Assembly (NCBI GenBank): GCA_029931535.1
Contig: JAQPZY010001561.1
Span: forward strand, 3,396,001-3,460,000
Direction: 5' to 3'
Length of the DNA stretch: 64,000 bases
Source of the DNA: Margaritifera margaritifera
Lineage: Eukaryota; Mollusca; Bivalvia; Unionida; Margaritiferidae
A program made the translations under genes and the position numbers. A model generated the notes under the pieces. That model was not told where the DNA came from. It searched no databases and saw only the letters and a list, made by a program, of their open reading frames with translations. Below are positions 32,312 through 44,967 of the stretch, in pieces; the first letter of the stretch is position 1; each line of letters starts with the position of its first letter.

Positions 32312-34649
32312 GGCAACAATTTAGTACAGATGGGTGGGGGATAATACTCTAATCGTGAATAAATGGCTAAAAATTATGGCAATGGTGATGTCCCATTTCT
32401 TTCAATTAAGTATCATGTAACATTTAGCAGTGAGTTTGTAAAAGAATAACTTATAATAAACAAATTCCACTCCTTTTTGTCCACAGACTTTGATGCAAAG
32501 TACAGCAATATGGAGTCTGTATGCAGTGAAAAAGAAACGTCACTGACACTATGAATAATCCATTTAGTGGCAAGGAGAAGTGGATTTTGTATAAAATGTG
32601 GAGAAATTTAACACGAGCTGTTTTTCTGCACATACTGTTTGCAAATTACATGGATTCTTGTCACTCCTGAACAACCTTGACAGCAGTTCCTACAAAAAGG
32701 TAGGGAGACCCCGACTGGTCATAAGCAGCATTTTATGATGAAGACAATGACACAATTGTTTATGTATTTTGGTAATAATAATAACGACAAAATTTTCAGT
32801 CCCAAACATTATGATGATCCCCAAAATGAACAGACTGGGATATTTTTATATTCTCTGCTCATATGTCTTTCTGTACATCTATCTATCTGCTTAAATCTTG
32901 TGGACCACAATTGGTAAGTTAGTTTTCTATACTCTACCAATTAATGAGTCTTGAGTTTAAATCTCCAACCACCTTCTTAGTATGCTTGTAATGGGTTAAT
33001 ATCCGTTGTTACCATAGTTTCTTTCCACTTAAATGACGACATTATGACATCCTATGTGCTGTTGAAGGTACTTGTTATAAGTAAGGGACGACAATTACCA
33101 AGCCTAACCAGCCTGGATCCATTAAAATCATTGTTGGGCACATGCTATTTCATGTATTAACCATACAGTGACATATAAAAAATAAATAACAGTCTAGTTT
33201 CTGTTTGATTTCTTGCACATCACCTTGACCATGTTAGTAGGTCAATATTTGATTTGGTGACCCATGTAGACCACAAGTCATATGAAGCCACCTCCTTATG
33301 TCCTGCTTTCTGAAGCACTTCATGTCTTTGCAAATGACTACTCTGTACAATGATAAAAAATAATTTACCCAGTTTTCAAATATCACACACAAAACTATAT
33401 CAATAAATATTTATCACAAATATCGAAAAATATCACTAAATCAACCACTAATATGTATATAACTAATTGTATAAATAAGTGTCAACTCTTTCCCAACACA
33501 TGGCCTATTCAACACACCGCAGAATCCATTGCAGAAAAGCACATGGATATATACATGTATACATGTTATATATTCACCGCCAAAAAGCATGTCGCGCTAT
33601 ACTTAGTTGGAAATTCACGATTAGTGACAATCGTAACATCTAACAGAATTGAACTAAGTACCTGCTTCTAAAGTATACAACTGCTCATACATCTTACCTG
33701 ATCAGTTTGTAATTCTATTAAAATGTGTCTTGTTCTTAATTTGAGACACACTCTTGCTTTGCGGGAAATGCCTTCTCACACACTAGCGGAAACACATACA
33801 ACAACAACAATAGTTCTCATACTTACGAGCAAATTCAATATATATCCCATTTATGCATACATATAAAGTTTTTTTAGGATAATTAGCTAATGTTAAGTAA
33901 TTTTCGTTATCTGTAGACGGGTATTAAGAACGAAGGACTGATAATACCCGAAGATATAAACTTCGGCGGATTAATATTTACAGAACTACATGCGGTGAAA
34001 GAAGAGAGGAAAAGAAGTAAAATGTAAACAAGCAAACAAGTCATTTCATAGTATGTATTTCAGGAATGTTTAGGAATTCTCTTCGCTATTAACAGTACAG
34101 ACCACAACTGTACTTTCAATATGGAAAGTATGATAGCCACCAGGTTACAGGTATGCGTGTAATATGACTGCCAGGCATGGGACCGGGTTGACTGGAAGAA
34201 GACCAATATGGCGGCTCCCATTACATGTGTTTGTGATGTTTGCCACACGCATTGTACGCAAAGCTCAATGTATATGAAAAATGTAACACTTGCTGCATCT
34301 TGCTTAGTCTTCATACAACACGATAATTAAATGCAATAGCTCAATACTATCTCAATGCTGAGATCTATAGCGCGTACAATGCAATATCAAACTACCGATT
34401 TTAGCTTTTATAGATATCTTTCCGCAAAACTGATTGTACTAGCACATTTAAATAATTTATAACTTTTCACTTATTATGTACTATACGTGATATTTGGTTA
34501 TACCACACCCACTCACCCTGTTAAGCCTATTCGCATTGCAAAGAGCCCTTAAGTCGTGTTCGGCCAGTAATGCCATGTACTACTACTTAAAATTAAACGC
34601 ACGAACGGCGTACTAATTAATTGTTGATACAACGTCCGTTACAGTCCAA
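32312..34649. other. No gene seen; small adjacent hairpins at 33919-33966
   Basis: Long AT-rich stretch without arrays. Two small stem-loops are adjacent: GGGTATTA (33919-33926) with TAATACCC (33942-33949), and CCGAAG (33948-33953) with CTTCGG (33961-33966). Open frames are at most 84 codons and unrecognised. Confidence 0.45.
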
Positions 34650-35680
34650 GTTAACCCACGCGGCACCGGAATCATGAATTGAAACCCCAGTTATACTCTT
34701 TAAGTTACAATCTGTCCAGTTATCTTGGTCGGGCTGTCCCTGTAGGTCAATTATGTGTTTGCCACATATTTTAATTGTACTAATCGTACCTAGTTAACAT
34801 TTAATTATTTCATTCAAATTTAGAATTTAGTTTTACAGAGTGTACTAAATGGGTCCAGAAATTTCAATCAAAAATGGGTACGAGTTACCCTTCAATAATT
34901 TTGTGATCTTACTTATTTTCCAAGTTCATGCTGCAGTTATAATTGGTTTAGACAGTGGGTCTAAAAGGTCATATTTGTAATTTTATAGAATTGTAATCCA
35001 AAGGGGGGGGGGGGGGGTTAAAAGCCACATTGAAAATCCCATACAGTCAGCCATTTTTGGAGCAGCCGGTCACTGGTGATTACTTCTCTTGGGGTGGGTT
35101 ACAGGTAGAACGGTCTTCATCTACATCGTCCAGGCTTCGACGCCAGATTTGCTGCTCGTACGCCATCCTTCCAGTCGTTGTGCCCTCTTGAAGCTGGCTT
35201 ATTCTCGGTGACTACTTGTTGTTGGGAAGTGCCTGCCTTAAGCCTACCTTATATGGGCATTGAGCACTTCAATTCCGACGTTCGTCACTTGCCTTGCTGC
35301 CCCAATTATCAGGCTCCGATGGGGAAGAAGGTGGACTGTTATCTGTGTGGGATTGTTCCGCATACGGAAGGTAGTCCGTATCCTTGCTTACGTGCTGAAG
35401 CTCGACGTTGGAGTAGGATGATGATATACTGTTCTTGACCAATCCTTGGCGAACTCAGGCAGTCTCCTCCCCCTCCTCATCTACAACGGCTCGGCTTCAC
35501 GATGTTCACTCTCAGATGGCTGGTGGCAGACTGGAATATGAATGTCCCACTCATAAGACTGACCTTGAATTTACATCGTTTTCGGCCCTTCAACCATGTA
35601 CGAAGGTTAAATGTACGCACATCGTACTGTTTAATTAAATGTCTGGTCGAGGCCAAATTGAAAAAGGGCATGTCCAGCAG
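34650..35680. repeat. Unclassified ~1-kb repeat, copy 1 of a tandem pair
   Basis: Landmarks shared in order with 35681-36550 are CACCGGAATCATGAATTG (34665 region), GTCCAGTTATCT, GGGCTGTCCCT, CAAATTTAGAATTT, CCATACAGTCAG, GGTGATTACTTCT, TTGGGGTGGGTT, CTCATCTACAACGGCTCGGC, TCACGATGTTCACTCTC and GGCTGGTGGC. A G run of 17 sits at about 35001-35017 where copy 2 has GAAAGAGG. Nothing in either copy keeps an open frame across both, so it is probably a non-coding or long-dead mobile repeat. Confidence 0.75.
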
Positions 35681-36551
35681 CACCAAGTGGCACTGGAATC
35701 ATGAATTGGAACGCCGGTTAACTCTCCAAGCCAAGTTATGTCCAGTTATCTAAGTTGGGCTGTCCCTATCGGCCAATTATATATTGGCCATATATTTTAA
35801 TTGTGACAGTTATGTCTAGTTTAAATTTTCTTATTTTATTCAAATTTAGAATTTGGCTCAATAATTTAGTGATCTTTTACTTATTTTTCCAAGCTCATGC
35901 TAAAATTATAGTTTTGTCTTTAGAGGGTGGGTCGAAAGGGTAAAATGTGTAATTTTATAGAGTTATAATCGAAAGAGGTTATCAAAGCCAAATGGAAAGC
36001 CCCATACAGTCAGTCATTGTTCGGAGCAGCCTGCCCCTGGTGATTACTTCTATTGGGGTGGGTTGCAGGTGGAACGAAAAGGGTCTTCACCTGCATCCTC
36101 CAAGTTTCGTCGTCGGGTTTGCTGCCCGTCATCCAGCCCTCCAACCGTTGGGCCCTCTTTGAAGCTAGTTGGTCTTTGCGTTGCTGCCACAATTATTATC
36201 AGGCTCCGATGGGGGAATAGATCGATTGTTATCTGCGCTGAATTACTCAGTAGATGACAGGTTATCTCCTCCCGCCTCACCTGCATCAAATCGATGGTGG
36301 GTTAGGTGACTTGTAGCCCCGACTATTCCTTGATAATCGTGTGCGCACGGCGCTCTACCTAATTATGTGACCGCAGGCAGTCCCCTTCCCACCTCATCTT
36401 CAACGGCTCGGCTCACGATGTTGACTCTCCGACGGCTGGTGGCGGACTGTGAAATCCCACTGATAACCAATGCTGCATTCTTGTGAATCAAACCCGTCGT
36501 ACATGGCCGAAAGGGCGAACACGACGTTAATTCAAACAACAACAACAACAT
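35681..36551. repeat. Unclassified ~0.9-kb repeat, copy 2, with (CAA)n tail
   Basis: Diverged direct duplicate of 34650-35680. It ends in GGGCGAACACGACGTTAATT followed by CAAACAACAACAACAACA (about 36535-36550). That 3' end resembles the (CAA)n tails of the SINEs in this window, hinting at a retroposed origin (inference). The two copies lie head to tail with almost no spacer. Confidence 0.72.
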
Positions 36552-36962
36552 TATGCATCAAGCTGATTTCACCGATGACATCCTGATATCATATTTCTCT
36601 ATCTATCTTGAGTGTTTCAGATATAGAATTCTCTGTTTCCTATGTTAAAATAACGATTTAATGTCTCAATAATGATTAGTCCTCTAGAAGTTGATTTATT
36701 AACATGTAAATGATTACTACGTCTCTAATCACACTCACGCTAACTTTCAATCTTTGCAACAAAATAGCAAAGATGATCAAAGTTTAAGTATAGAATTTAT
36801 ATTTCCTTTAAAATTATGTATAAGTTACTGTTGCTAATTAGAGTCAATTAATCTACTATCTTGTCTCTAATATCATCAGCAACTTGTAAAGTGTATGACG
36901 AAACAAGATATGTCCGTAGAGTATTGGGTTTTAGGGGTGAGTGTGCTGTAAAGATTCTGCTC
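36552..36962. other. No gene seen
   Basis: AT-rich sequence between the duplicated repeat and a SINE. Confidence 0.5.
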
Positions 36963-37236
36963 CTATGTTTTAGTTTGGTTTGGTTTTATGGGTTTAACGC
37001 CATTTTTCAGCACATGATAGGCTATACATGCCGGCCAGTATATCTGGTTGAGGAAGAACCCGGGAAAATCCCGGGAAGAACCACCGACCCACAGGAAGCT
37101 ACTATCAAGCTTTCTCACATAACCACATTGGCCGAGCCCAAGACTCGAACCCACACAGACAGAGGTGAGATGGCAGTGATCGGTAAAGGCGAGCGCCTTA
37201 GACCACTCGGCCACCCGGGGCCCCTCTATGTTTTAG
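36963..37236 (-). mobile_element. tRNA-Leu/Ser-like SINE, copy 1, with 11-bp TSD
   Basis: On the minus strand from 37225: GGCCCCGGGTGGCCGAGTGG, TCTAAGGCGCTCGCC (box A and D-arm of a class-II tRNA), GGGTTCGAGTCTTGG (box B), then TATGTGAGAAAGCTT, GGTGGTTCTTCCCGGG and TGTGCTGAAAAATGGCGTTA near the 3' end. Exact CTATGTTTTAG copies flank it at 36963-36973 and 37226-37236. The same family recurs at 43254 and 48104. The 135-codon plus frame over this copy is incidental. Confidence 0.92.
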
Positions 37237-37870
37237 ACTCCAGAAGTAACAAATTTCTTAAAATGTGAATTCTTATCAACGTGACTTGTAAAAGACTAGA
37301 AAACTTGGAAACAGTTCAATCATATCAGTTGTCCCTACAACACAATCCTGGTCAAGCCTTCTTTTATATTAGAAAAGTGTGAGTTCTTTGGCTGCACTTA
37401 GATGGCCTGAATCATTTTACTCCATATCAAGTTTTCAAGATGGACCTAAATACATAAGCAACACTCGAACACATAACAGAGTAGGTGCAAAGTTAATTTA
37501 AACTTCATATAACTTTTTTGTAGTAGCTATCAGAGAGTTTGGGCAGGTGTTTATACCGTTTTCGATCAAAAGATTAACATAGATTTGAGAGAATCATTTC
37601 ATGATGGTCAAGTTCAGTAATTGTTAATAGTGCCCTTGACCTTCGTCATTTATTTATTTATTTTTTTCTTTTTGCTTCCAAAAACAGGCTAATGTATTAC
37701 TAAACAGGAGGATCAGTTATTAGTGTTGCCAAATCTAAATCAGGTTTAAACTAATATTTGTCTTTGCATATCACAGGAATGAAATTTTAAGTTAAAGATG
37801 ATTTGTTTCGTGTATCCTAATAATGAAGAGTTTTAGAATGTAAATTTCTACCAAGCAAGTATCAATAATC
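37237..37870. other. No gene seen
   Basis: AT-rich sequence with T-rich low complexity near 37648-37675. Confidence 0.5.
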
Positions 37871-38146
37871 TTGAAAAGACTGAAGTTTAAACATTGTTCT
37901 CTGTAGCTTTAAAGTATATAATCTTAAAAAGACTGAAGTTTAAACATTGTTCTCTGTAACTTTAAAGTATATAATCTTAAAAAAACTGAAGTTTAAACAT
38001 TGTTCTCTGTAACTTTAAAGTATATAATCTTAAAAAGACTGAAGTTTAAACATTGTTCTCTGTAACTTTAAAATATATAATCTTAAAAAAGACTGAAGTT
38101 TAAACATTGTTCTCTGTAACTTTAAAGTATATAATCTTAAAAACTA
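37871..38146. repeat. 53-bp minisatellite, 5 copies
   Basis: Units contain GACTGAAGTTTAAACATTGT, TCTCTGTAACTTTAAAGTAT and ATAATCTTAAAAA. They are nearly identical, so amplification is probably recent. Confidence 0.95.
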
Positions 38147-38690
38147 GATAATTGTTTAATATAAATCGTAAATGTAAGCTTTACAACACTGCTGATGTTC
38201 ATGATAATAAATTTTCAGGCTCTCAATCCATTCTTGGAAAGAAAGTCAATATTCCTAATAACTCTATATCTCTGTCAGTTTCAAAAGTCTGCTTTAAAAT
38301 TAAAACAAAATTAAAAAATCTATGATATGAAATTTTAAACAGCGATTGCTACTATAAAGTACATGACTGAAATATTTTGCTTGAATCATTTTTTAAATTT
38401 TTTTTATTTTTTATTTTCTTTTGTTCAAGAAATGTCATGGTTCAGTATTGTATAGCTCGTTTTGTGTAGGAGTACAATCTATCTATGTGTCTTTAATGTC
38501 TTTGTCCTGACAAGCATACTTTGAAAATATTCTACTTAGTTCACATGGTCGAATTAAATTGAATTATATCAATTTCACGCATGAGGAATTCTGTACTTTA
38601 ATTCTCAAGATAAAAAAGAGTTCCTGTTACATTTCAATCTAAATCAGTTTTAAACAAGCTACCTATAATATATTAAGTGTATGGATGAGA
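38147..38690. other. No gene seen
   Basis: AT-rich sequence. Confidence 0.5.
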
Positions 38691-38790
38691 TGTATGTATG
38701 TATGTATGTATGTATGTATGTATGTATGTATGTATGTATGTATGTATGTATGTATGTATGTATGTATGTATGTATGTATGTATGTATGTA
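38691..38790. repeat. (TATG)n microsatellite
   Basis: Pure TATG tetranucleotide tract of about 100 bases. The Met-Tyr-Val-Cys frame over it is an artefact. Confidence 0.97.
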
Positions 38791-39143
38791 CATCGGCTAG
38801 TCTGACTGTATGCACACACTCAACCAAGTACATATGTAATATGTATGTCCGGTTTGCTGGCTGGCTGGTCTCGTGTCAACCTGTTTATGTTGGTTATGTT
38901 TTGTTTCCCAGTTTCAATAGCAGTCTTGAACACAAACTGCTTCAAGTATTTACATATCTAGTGTTTCAATTTTGGACAAGGCAGATTTAAATACAAACGA
39001 CATTTTGTTGGGGATGGGGGGGGGGGGTGTGAACATCTTTAGAGAAACCAAAATTCATCTTTTGTGAGAAAGTCTGATCGATTCAACTACCATTTTTTAT
39101 CTATCCATGCATGACTCGTGTGATTCTATAGGACTTAATTTGG
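38791..39143. other. No gene seen; G run at about 39014-39027
   Basis: A run of about 13 Gs preceded by GGGGATGG is the only structure noticed. Confidence 0.5.
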
Positions 39144-39812
39144 GTAACGTGTATGCCCTACATACGTGGTAAAGTGTATGCCATACAGGTTGACGTGGTA
39201 AAGTGTATGCCATACATGTTAACGTGGTAAAGTGTATGCCATACAGGTTGACGTGGTAAAATGTATGCCATACAGGTTAACGTGGTAAATTGTATGCCAT
39301 ACAGGTTGACGTGGCAAAGTGTATGCCATACATGTTAACGTGGTAAATTGCATGTCATACATGTTAACGTGGTAAAGTGTATGCCATACAGGTTAACGTG
39401 GTAAAATGTTTGCCATACAGGTTAACGTGGTAAATTGTATGCCATACAGGTTGACGTGGCAAAGTGTATGCCATACATGTTAACGTGGTAAATTGCATGT
39501 CATACATGTTAACGTGGTAAAGTGTATGCCATACAGGTTAACGTGGTAAAATGTATGCCATACAGGTTAACGTGGTAAATTGTATGCCATACAGGTTGAC
39601 GTGGCAAAGTGTATGCCATACATGTTAACGTGGTAAATTGCATGTCATACATGTTAACGTGGTAAAGTGTATGCCATACAGGTTAGCGTGGTAAATTGTA
39701 TACCATATAGGTTAACGTGGTAAAGTGTACGCCATACATGCTAACGTGGTAAATTGTATGCAATACATGTTAACGTGGTAAATTGTACGCCATACATGAT
39801 AACGTGGTAAAC
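39144..39812. repeat. 29-bp minisatellite, about 23 copies, with a 145-bp higher-order repeat
   Basis: Units of GTTAACGTGGTAAAGTGTAT plus GCCATACAG. A specific order of five variant units (starting GTTGACGTGGCAAAG) is repeated at 39305, 39450 and 39595, exactly 145 bases or five units apart. Flanking units are more mixed. Confidence 0.95.
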
Positions 39813-40104
39813 TGGAGAATACTCTTGAAGTAAAACTCTAGACTTATGTTTTCTGACATACAATAACTGATGTTCAAGTGATCAGCTTTTATATTCCTTG
39901 ATGTGCAGCTCTTTCAACTTCAGACTACACTTGAAGAACTAGTGCAACAGACAGTTGTCTGCTGATCATTATTAACACAGCGGGTGTTCTCTGCTGGCAT
40001 TTGGAACTGAACATCATCAATATTCCGATACATAAACCTTTCAAAGCGTTGGTAGCTTTATCAATTAAAGTGAAACATGTAGTATTCTGACAGTCGTTAA
40101 TAAT

Positions 40105-40107
<3 letters not shown>

Positions 40108-40172
<65 letters not shown>
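40108..40172. repeat. (TA)n microsatellite
   Basis: TA tract of about 65 bases. Confidence 0.97.
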
Positions 40173-40176
<4 letters not shown>

Positions 40177-40838
40177 CGCTAAATTATAAATGCAGTTGGA
40201 TAATATTGACAAAAAAAAATCCATTGTAAGAAATTGAACATAATATTGTACAGCAGTCTTCAAGTCATGACCTCAAAAAATGGATAATACACTGAATGAT
40301 CTGCCGTTCATGTATAATATGTTATCGATTTTCATGTTTCGCGACTTCATTAATCCTGTAAAACATGATCATCAATACCTATAATTATAAAAATGTAAAG
40401 AAATAATAACGAATCTCAGAAGCTGAATAAATGAACATATATCAAACATTCTTTACAAATATTGTCATAGCACACAAGGAGGACACATGAATACATAAGT
40501 AGTTCCTTTCAGGTGTTATGAAGTAGTAACTTTCAGTTTTCTGCGTCACATGATAAGATTTTAACTAATCTAAATGCTTGTTACAAAAGCTTGGTAATTG
40601 TTTTGTAGTTATTACATAATAAGGACTATTTTGTGCAATAGAACATTTAGACTAAAGAAAACTATTAAATAAAGCACAGGACATTATGAAAGTTAATTAC
40701 AAACTTATTTACAGGAATAAAATGAGGAATTCGCTAATTGTTGTTTTTAAGTCTTGGTTTAGCGGAGGATGGGTTTATGAATGTTAGACTAATTAAAACA
40801 AAAAAGTTATGAACTTTTTGAAATGACAGAACTAAGAG
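40173..40838. other. No gene seen
   Basis: AT-rich sequence without arrays or recognisable domains. Confidence 0.5.
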
Positions 40839-42583
40839 TATGAAGCATGGCATTATATTGTATGAAGCTTGGCATTATATTGTATGAAGCTAGGCATTAT
40901 ATTGTATGAAGCTAGGCATTATATTGTATGAAGCTTGGCATTATATTGTATGAAGCTTGGCATTATATTGTATGAAGCTTGGCATTATATTGTATGAAGC
41001 TTGGCATTGTATTGTACGAAGCTAGGCATTATATTGTATTGTATGAAGCTAGGCATTATATTGTATGAAGCTAGGCATTGTACTTTATGAAGCTTGGCAT
41101 TATATTGTATGAAGCTTGGCATTATATTGTATGAAGCTTGGCATTATATTGTATGAAGCTTGGCATTATATTGTATGAAGCTTGGCATTATATTGTATGA
41201 AGCTTGGCATTGTATTGTATGAAGCTTGGCATTGTATTGTATGAAGCTAGGCATTATATTGTATGAAGCTAGGCATTATATTGTATGAAGCTAGGCATTA
41301 TATTGTATGAAGCTAGGCATTATATTGTATGAAGCTTGGCATTATATTGTATGAAGCTAGGCATTATATTGTATGAAGCTTGGCATTATATTGTATGAAG
41401 CTAGGCATTGTACTTTATGAAGCTTGGCATTATATTGTATGAAGCTAGGCATTATATTGTATGAAGCTAGGCATTGTATTGTATGAAGCTAGGCATTATA
41501 TTGTATGAAGCTAGGCATTATATTGTATGAAGCTAGGCATTATATTGTATGAAGCTAGGCATTATATTGTATGAAGCTTGGTACTATATTGTATGAAGCT
41601 AGGCATTATATTGTATGAAGCTAGGCATTATATTGTATGAAGCTAGGCATTATATTGTATGAATCTTGGCATTATATTGTATGAAGCTAGGCATTATATT
41701 GTATGAAGCTAGGCATTATATTGTATGAAGCTAGGCATTATATTGTATGAAGCTAGGCATTATATTGTATGAAGCTTGGCATTGTATTGTATGAAGCTTG
41801 GCATTATATTGTATGAAGCTTGGCATTATATTGTATGAAGCTAGGCATTGTACTTTATGAAGCTTGGCATTATTTTGTGTGAAGCTAGGCATTGTATTGT
41901 ATGAAGCTAGGCATTGTACTTTATGAAGCTAGGCATTATATTGTATGAAGCTAGGCATTATATTGTATGAAGCTAGGCATTGTATTGTATGAAGCTTGGC
42001 ATTATATTGTATGAAGCTTGGCATTATATTGTATGAAGCTTGGCATTATATTGTATGAAGCTTGGCATTATATTGTATGAAACTAGGCATTATATTCAAT
42101 GAAGCTAGGCATTATATTGTATGAAGCTAGGCATTATATTGTATGAAGCTAGGCATTATATTGTATGAAGCTAGGCATTATATTGTATGAAGCTAGGCAT
42201 TATATTGTATGAAGCTAGGCATTATATTGTATGAAGCTAGGTATTATATTGTATGAAGCTAGGCATTATATTGTATGAAGCTAGGCATTATATTGTATGA
42301 AGCTAGGTATTATATTGTATGAAGCTAGGCATTATATTGTATGAAGCTAGGCATTATATTGTATGAAGCTAGGCATTATATTGTATGAAGCTAGGCATTG
42401 TACTTTATGAAGCTTGGCATTATATTGTATGAAGCTAGGCATTATATTGTATGAAGCTAGGCATTATATTGTATGAAGCTAGGCATTATATTGTATGAAG
42501 CTAGGCATTGTACTTTATGAAGCTAGGCATTGTATTGTATGAAGCTAGGCATTGTACTTTATGAAGCTTGGCATTGTATTGTA
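40839..42583. repeat. 22-bp minisatellite, about 79 copies
   Basis: Tandem GAAGCTAGGCATTATATTGT plus AT. Main variants are AAGCTT versus AAGCTA, TTGTATTG versus TTATATTG, and a TTGTACTTT form that recurs (about 41090, 41410, 41850, 41910, 42400, 42510, 42550). One 5-base insertion occurs near 41037. Low divergence over 1.7 kb suggests recent expansion or homogenisation. Confidence 0.97.
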
Positions 42584-43245
42584 TCCCCAAGCTTCTTCTT
42601 TAGTCATTCACTCCAACAAAAAAATATATTCGCATCACACACCCCACATACAAGGTTGCCACACAGGCTTTACATCTATGTTACGCATATAAAGGCTACA
42701 CATTTTAGGTATATGCAAGCTCTCATACATGTTTAGCATGTGTTCATCCTATGAGTTGTGTTCATATGCAAAACTTGTAATTAATAATTTCAACCAATTA
42801 CTTGCACAAACTTGCTTTGCACGTTTTCCATGCCATAATTTACCCGTTTAGGAGCTTTTAGGTTTTCTTGTTTAGATCCCATATGTTTTTCATATGTCAA
42901 GCTAAACAAGCTTTATATATATGTGTCGAGTTGAACAGTTTAGCCCTTATATCCTTGGGTACATCAACATTATAAGACTTGAACACACCTACAACACAAC
43001 ATGAATATAAATACTAACGGCAGTAATATCTTTTTTCGCAGGTTTGGGCTTCTATCTGCTTCATGCACGAATTAACACCATTGAAACACAATTGATAGGC
43101 ATTTATAAACTTTAAGTAATATCCACAAAACCTGTACCTATCCGATATCACAATTTCCTATCAACGGTTCATTCCAAATCACAAAATTGCTCATAATTTC
43201 AGTTCCTCTGCAAAATCAATTTGTCCACACTTGAACTATCTCCCG
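42584..43245. other. No gene seen
   Basis: AT-rich sequence between the 22-bp array and a SINE. Confidence 0.5.
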
Positions 43246-43504
43246 CAAAGTGTTGCTGTTGTTGTTATGGGTTTAACACCATGATTCAGCACATGATATC
43301 TGTACATAGCGGCCGGTACATTTAATGGAGGAAGAACCCAAGAAACAACCACTGACCCACGGGAAGCTACTGACAATCTTTCTCACATACCCACGTTGGC
43401 CGAGCCGAGGCTCGAACCCACGCGGACAGAGGTGAGATGTCAGTGATCTGTAAAAGCGAGCGCCTTAGACCACTCGGCCACCCGGGGCCCGTCACTCAAA
43501 GTGT
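43246..43504 (-). mobile_element. tRNA-Leu/Ser-like SINE, copy 2
   Basis: Same family as 36974-37225. On the minus strand it reads GGGCCCCGGGTGGCCGAGTG, TAAGGCGCTCGC, GGGTTCGAGCC and a 3' end with ATGGTGTTAAACCCAT and an AACAACAACAGCAA tail. CAAAGTGT occurs at 43246-43253 and 43497-43504 and may be an 8-bp TSD, with six unexplained bases (43491-43496) between it and the SINE head. Confidence 0.87.
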
Positions 43505-43717
43505 AATGAGTTTGTTGACAATTTGTCTGAGTCAGCAGTTTATTTTACTTGACAACAAGCGTACCGTCTTTTTTGAATGATCATATTAAACATGCATTTG
43601 AATTATGTACATACATGTCCGAATGTTGCATGCAAAACACACACAGACACAGACACAGACACACATGCCCTTACTGTTTTATTGTAATTATTTCTTCGTT
43701 TTCAAGTCAGTTACATG

Positions 43718-43719
<2 letters not shown>

Positions 43720-43764
<45 letters not shown>
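43720..43764. repeat. (GA)n microsatellite
   Basis: GA tract of about 44 bases; a short (ACACAG)n patch lies upstream at about 43639-43664. Confidence 0.95.
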
Positions 43765-43766
<2 letters not shown>

Positions 43767-44444
43767 GTCAAAGTAATATATCAGTCTTTGTCTGACGTTA
43801 CTTTTTCCACAGAATATAATTTCCTGACGTTGTGCATTTAAATTTGGCCCAATACATGTAACCTGTGTTTGTTTATATTTAAATTGTAAACTTTTAGAAG
43901 ATATCGAAGAAAAATATTAATTAAAGATCAGGTTTACTACCAATACTACTATCAAGTTGGGAGTTTGTGCCACTTGTTTGACATTTTTCTTCTTTATTCA
44001 AGTTAAATAAAACTTATTACCTTACATATTACAGATTAAGCCTGGTTGTCAAATGTAGTCTATGGCATGAAGACACATACAGGACAGACACTGTCCTATA
44101 TGTTGGTCAGTTGTTATGCATATTTAGACAACGTAAGGGCCCATTGCTAAGCTGCAGGCGATAATCAATTTCTCAGCAATCAGTGGACACGGTTCCACAG
44201 TATTGAGCAGGTAAGGTCAGATAAAGTTTAATACCGGTAGTAATACCTGCTTTAGTCAAATTACTTGGAAGTGGCAGTTCTTGCCAGTGTCTACAAAATG
44301 GATTTGTCAACCAGTCTGAAATTATATATTGTAGGGCAATTGAATCATTTTAGATTGATGAATACAAATAAAATATATCTAAAAAAATCGCAAAAATTAC
44401 ACAGCTCACTTATGTGCCTGTTAGTCATACACTGATATTTAATG
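43765..44444. other. No gene seen
   Basis: AT-rich sequence without recognised features. Confidence 0.5.
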
Positions 44445-44537
44445 GTTGGGTTTGGTTTGATTTTTTTTTCGGTACACAAATAGGTTATTTAGTGCAAAAG
44501 CATTTGGGGTCAAGTGCCTTGCCCAAGGACACACCAT
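44445..44537 (-). mobile_element. SINE 3' fragment sharing the central conserved domain
   Basis: On the minus strand it reads TGGTGTGTCCTTGGGCAAGG then CACTTGACCCCAAATGC, the same central domain as the SINEs at 932 and 2179, followed by an A-rich tail (about 44460-44470) and CAAACCAAACCC. The tRNA head is missing: a 31-bp array starts where the head should be. Confidence 0.7.
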
Positions 44538-44540
44538 GAT

Positions 44541-44685
44541 ATGCACAATGCTATATTTTACCACAGCATATATACACAATACCATATTTTACCATACCAT
44601 ATATACACTATACCATATTTTACCATACCGTATATACACAATACCATATCTTAACACACTATATATACACTATGCCATATTTTTA
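44541..44685. repeat. 31-bp minisatellite, about 4.6 copies
   Basis: Units of ATACACAATACCATATTTTA plus CCATACCATAT, starting at 44541, 44572 and 44603 and directly abutting the truncated SINE. Confidence 0.9.
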
Positions 44686-44767
44686 CAACAATATCGATTT
44701 GCAAGAGTAACAACGACTGCTTCAAAACTTTTTTTTAACGTTTGAATATATGTGTGCTAAAATTTCG

Positions 44768-44967
44768 GAAAGAGTGAATATAGTGCTGCAGTGAGTACTT
44801 TTAACAACGCGAAAACACGCATTTATTGCTTAGAAAGAGTGAATATAGTGATACAGTGAATAACTTTAACAACGCGAGAACACGCATTTATTGCTTAGAA
44901 AGAGTGAATGTAGTGATACAGTGAATACTTTTAACAACGCGAGAACGCGCATTTACTGCTTAGAAAC
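44768..44967. repeat. 65-bp tandem repeat, 3 copies
   Basis: Copies start at 44768, 44833 and 44898, each with GAAAGAGTGAATATAGTG, CTTTTAACAACGCGA and ACACGCATTTATTGCTTA. Confidence 0.95.

Noticed and set aside
36861..37268. 135-codon plus-strand frame
   Set aside because: It reads antisense through a SINE insertion with target-site duplications, so it is not a gene.
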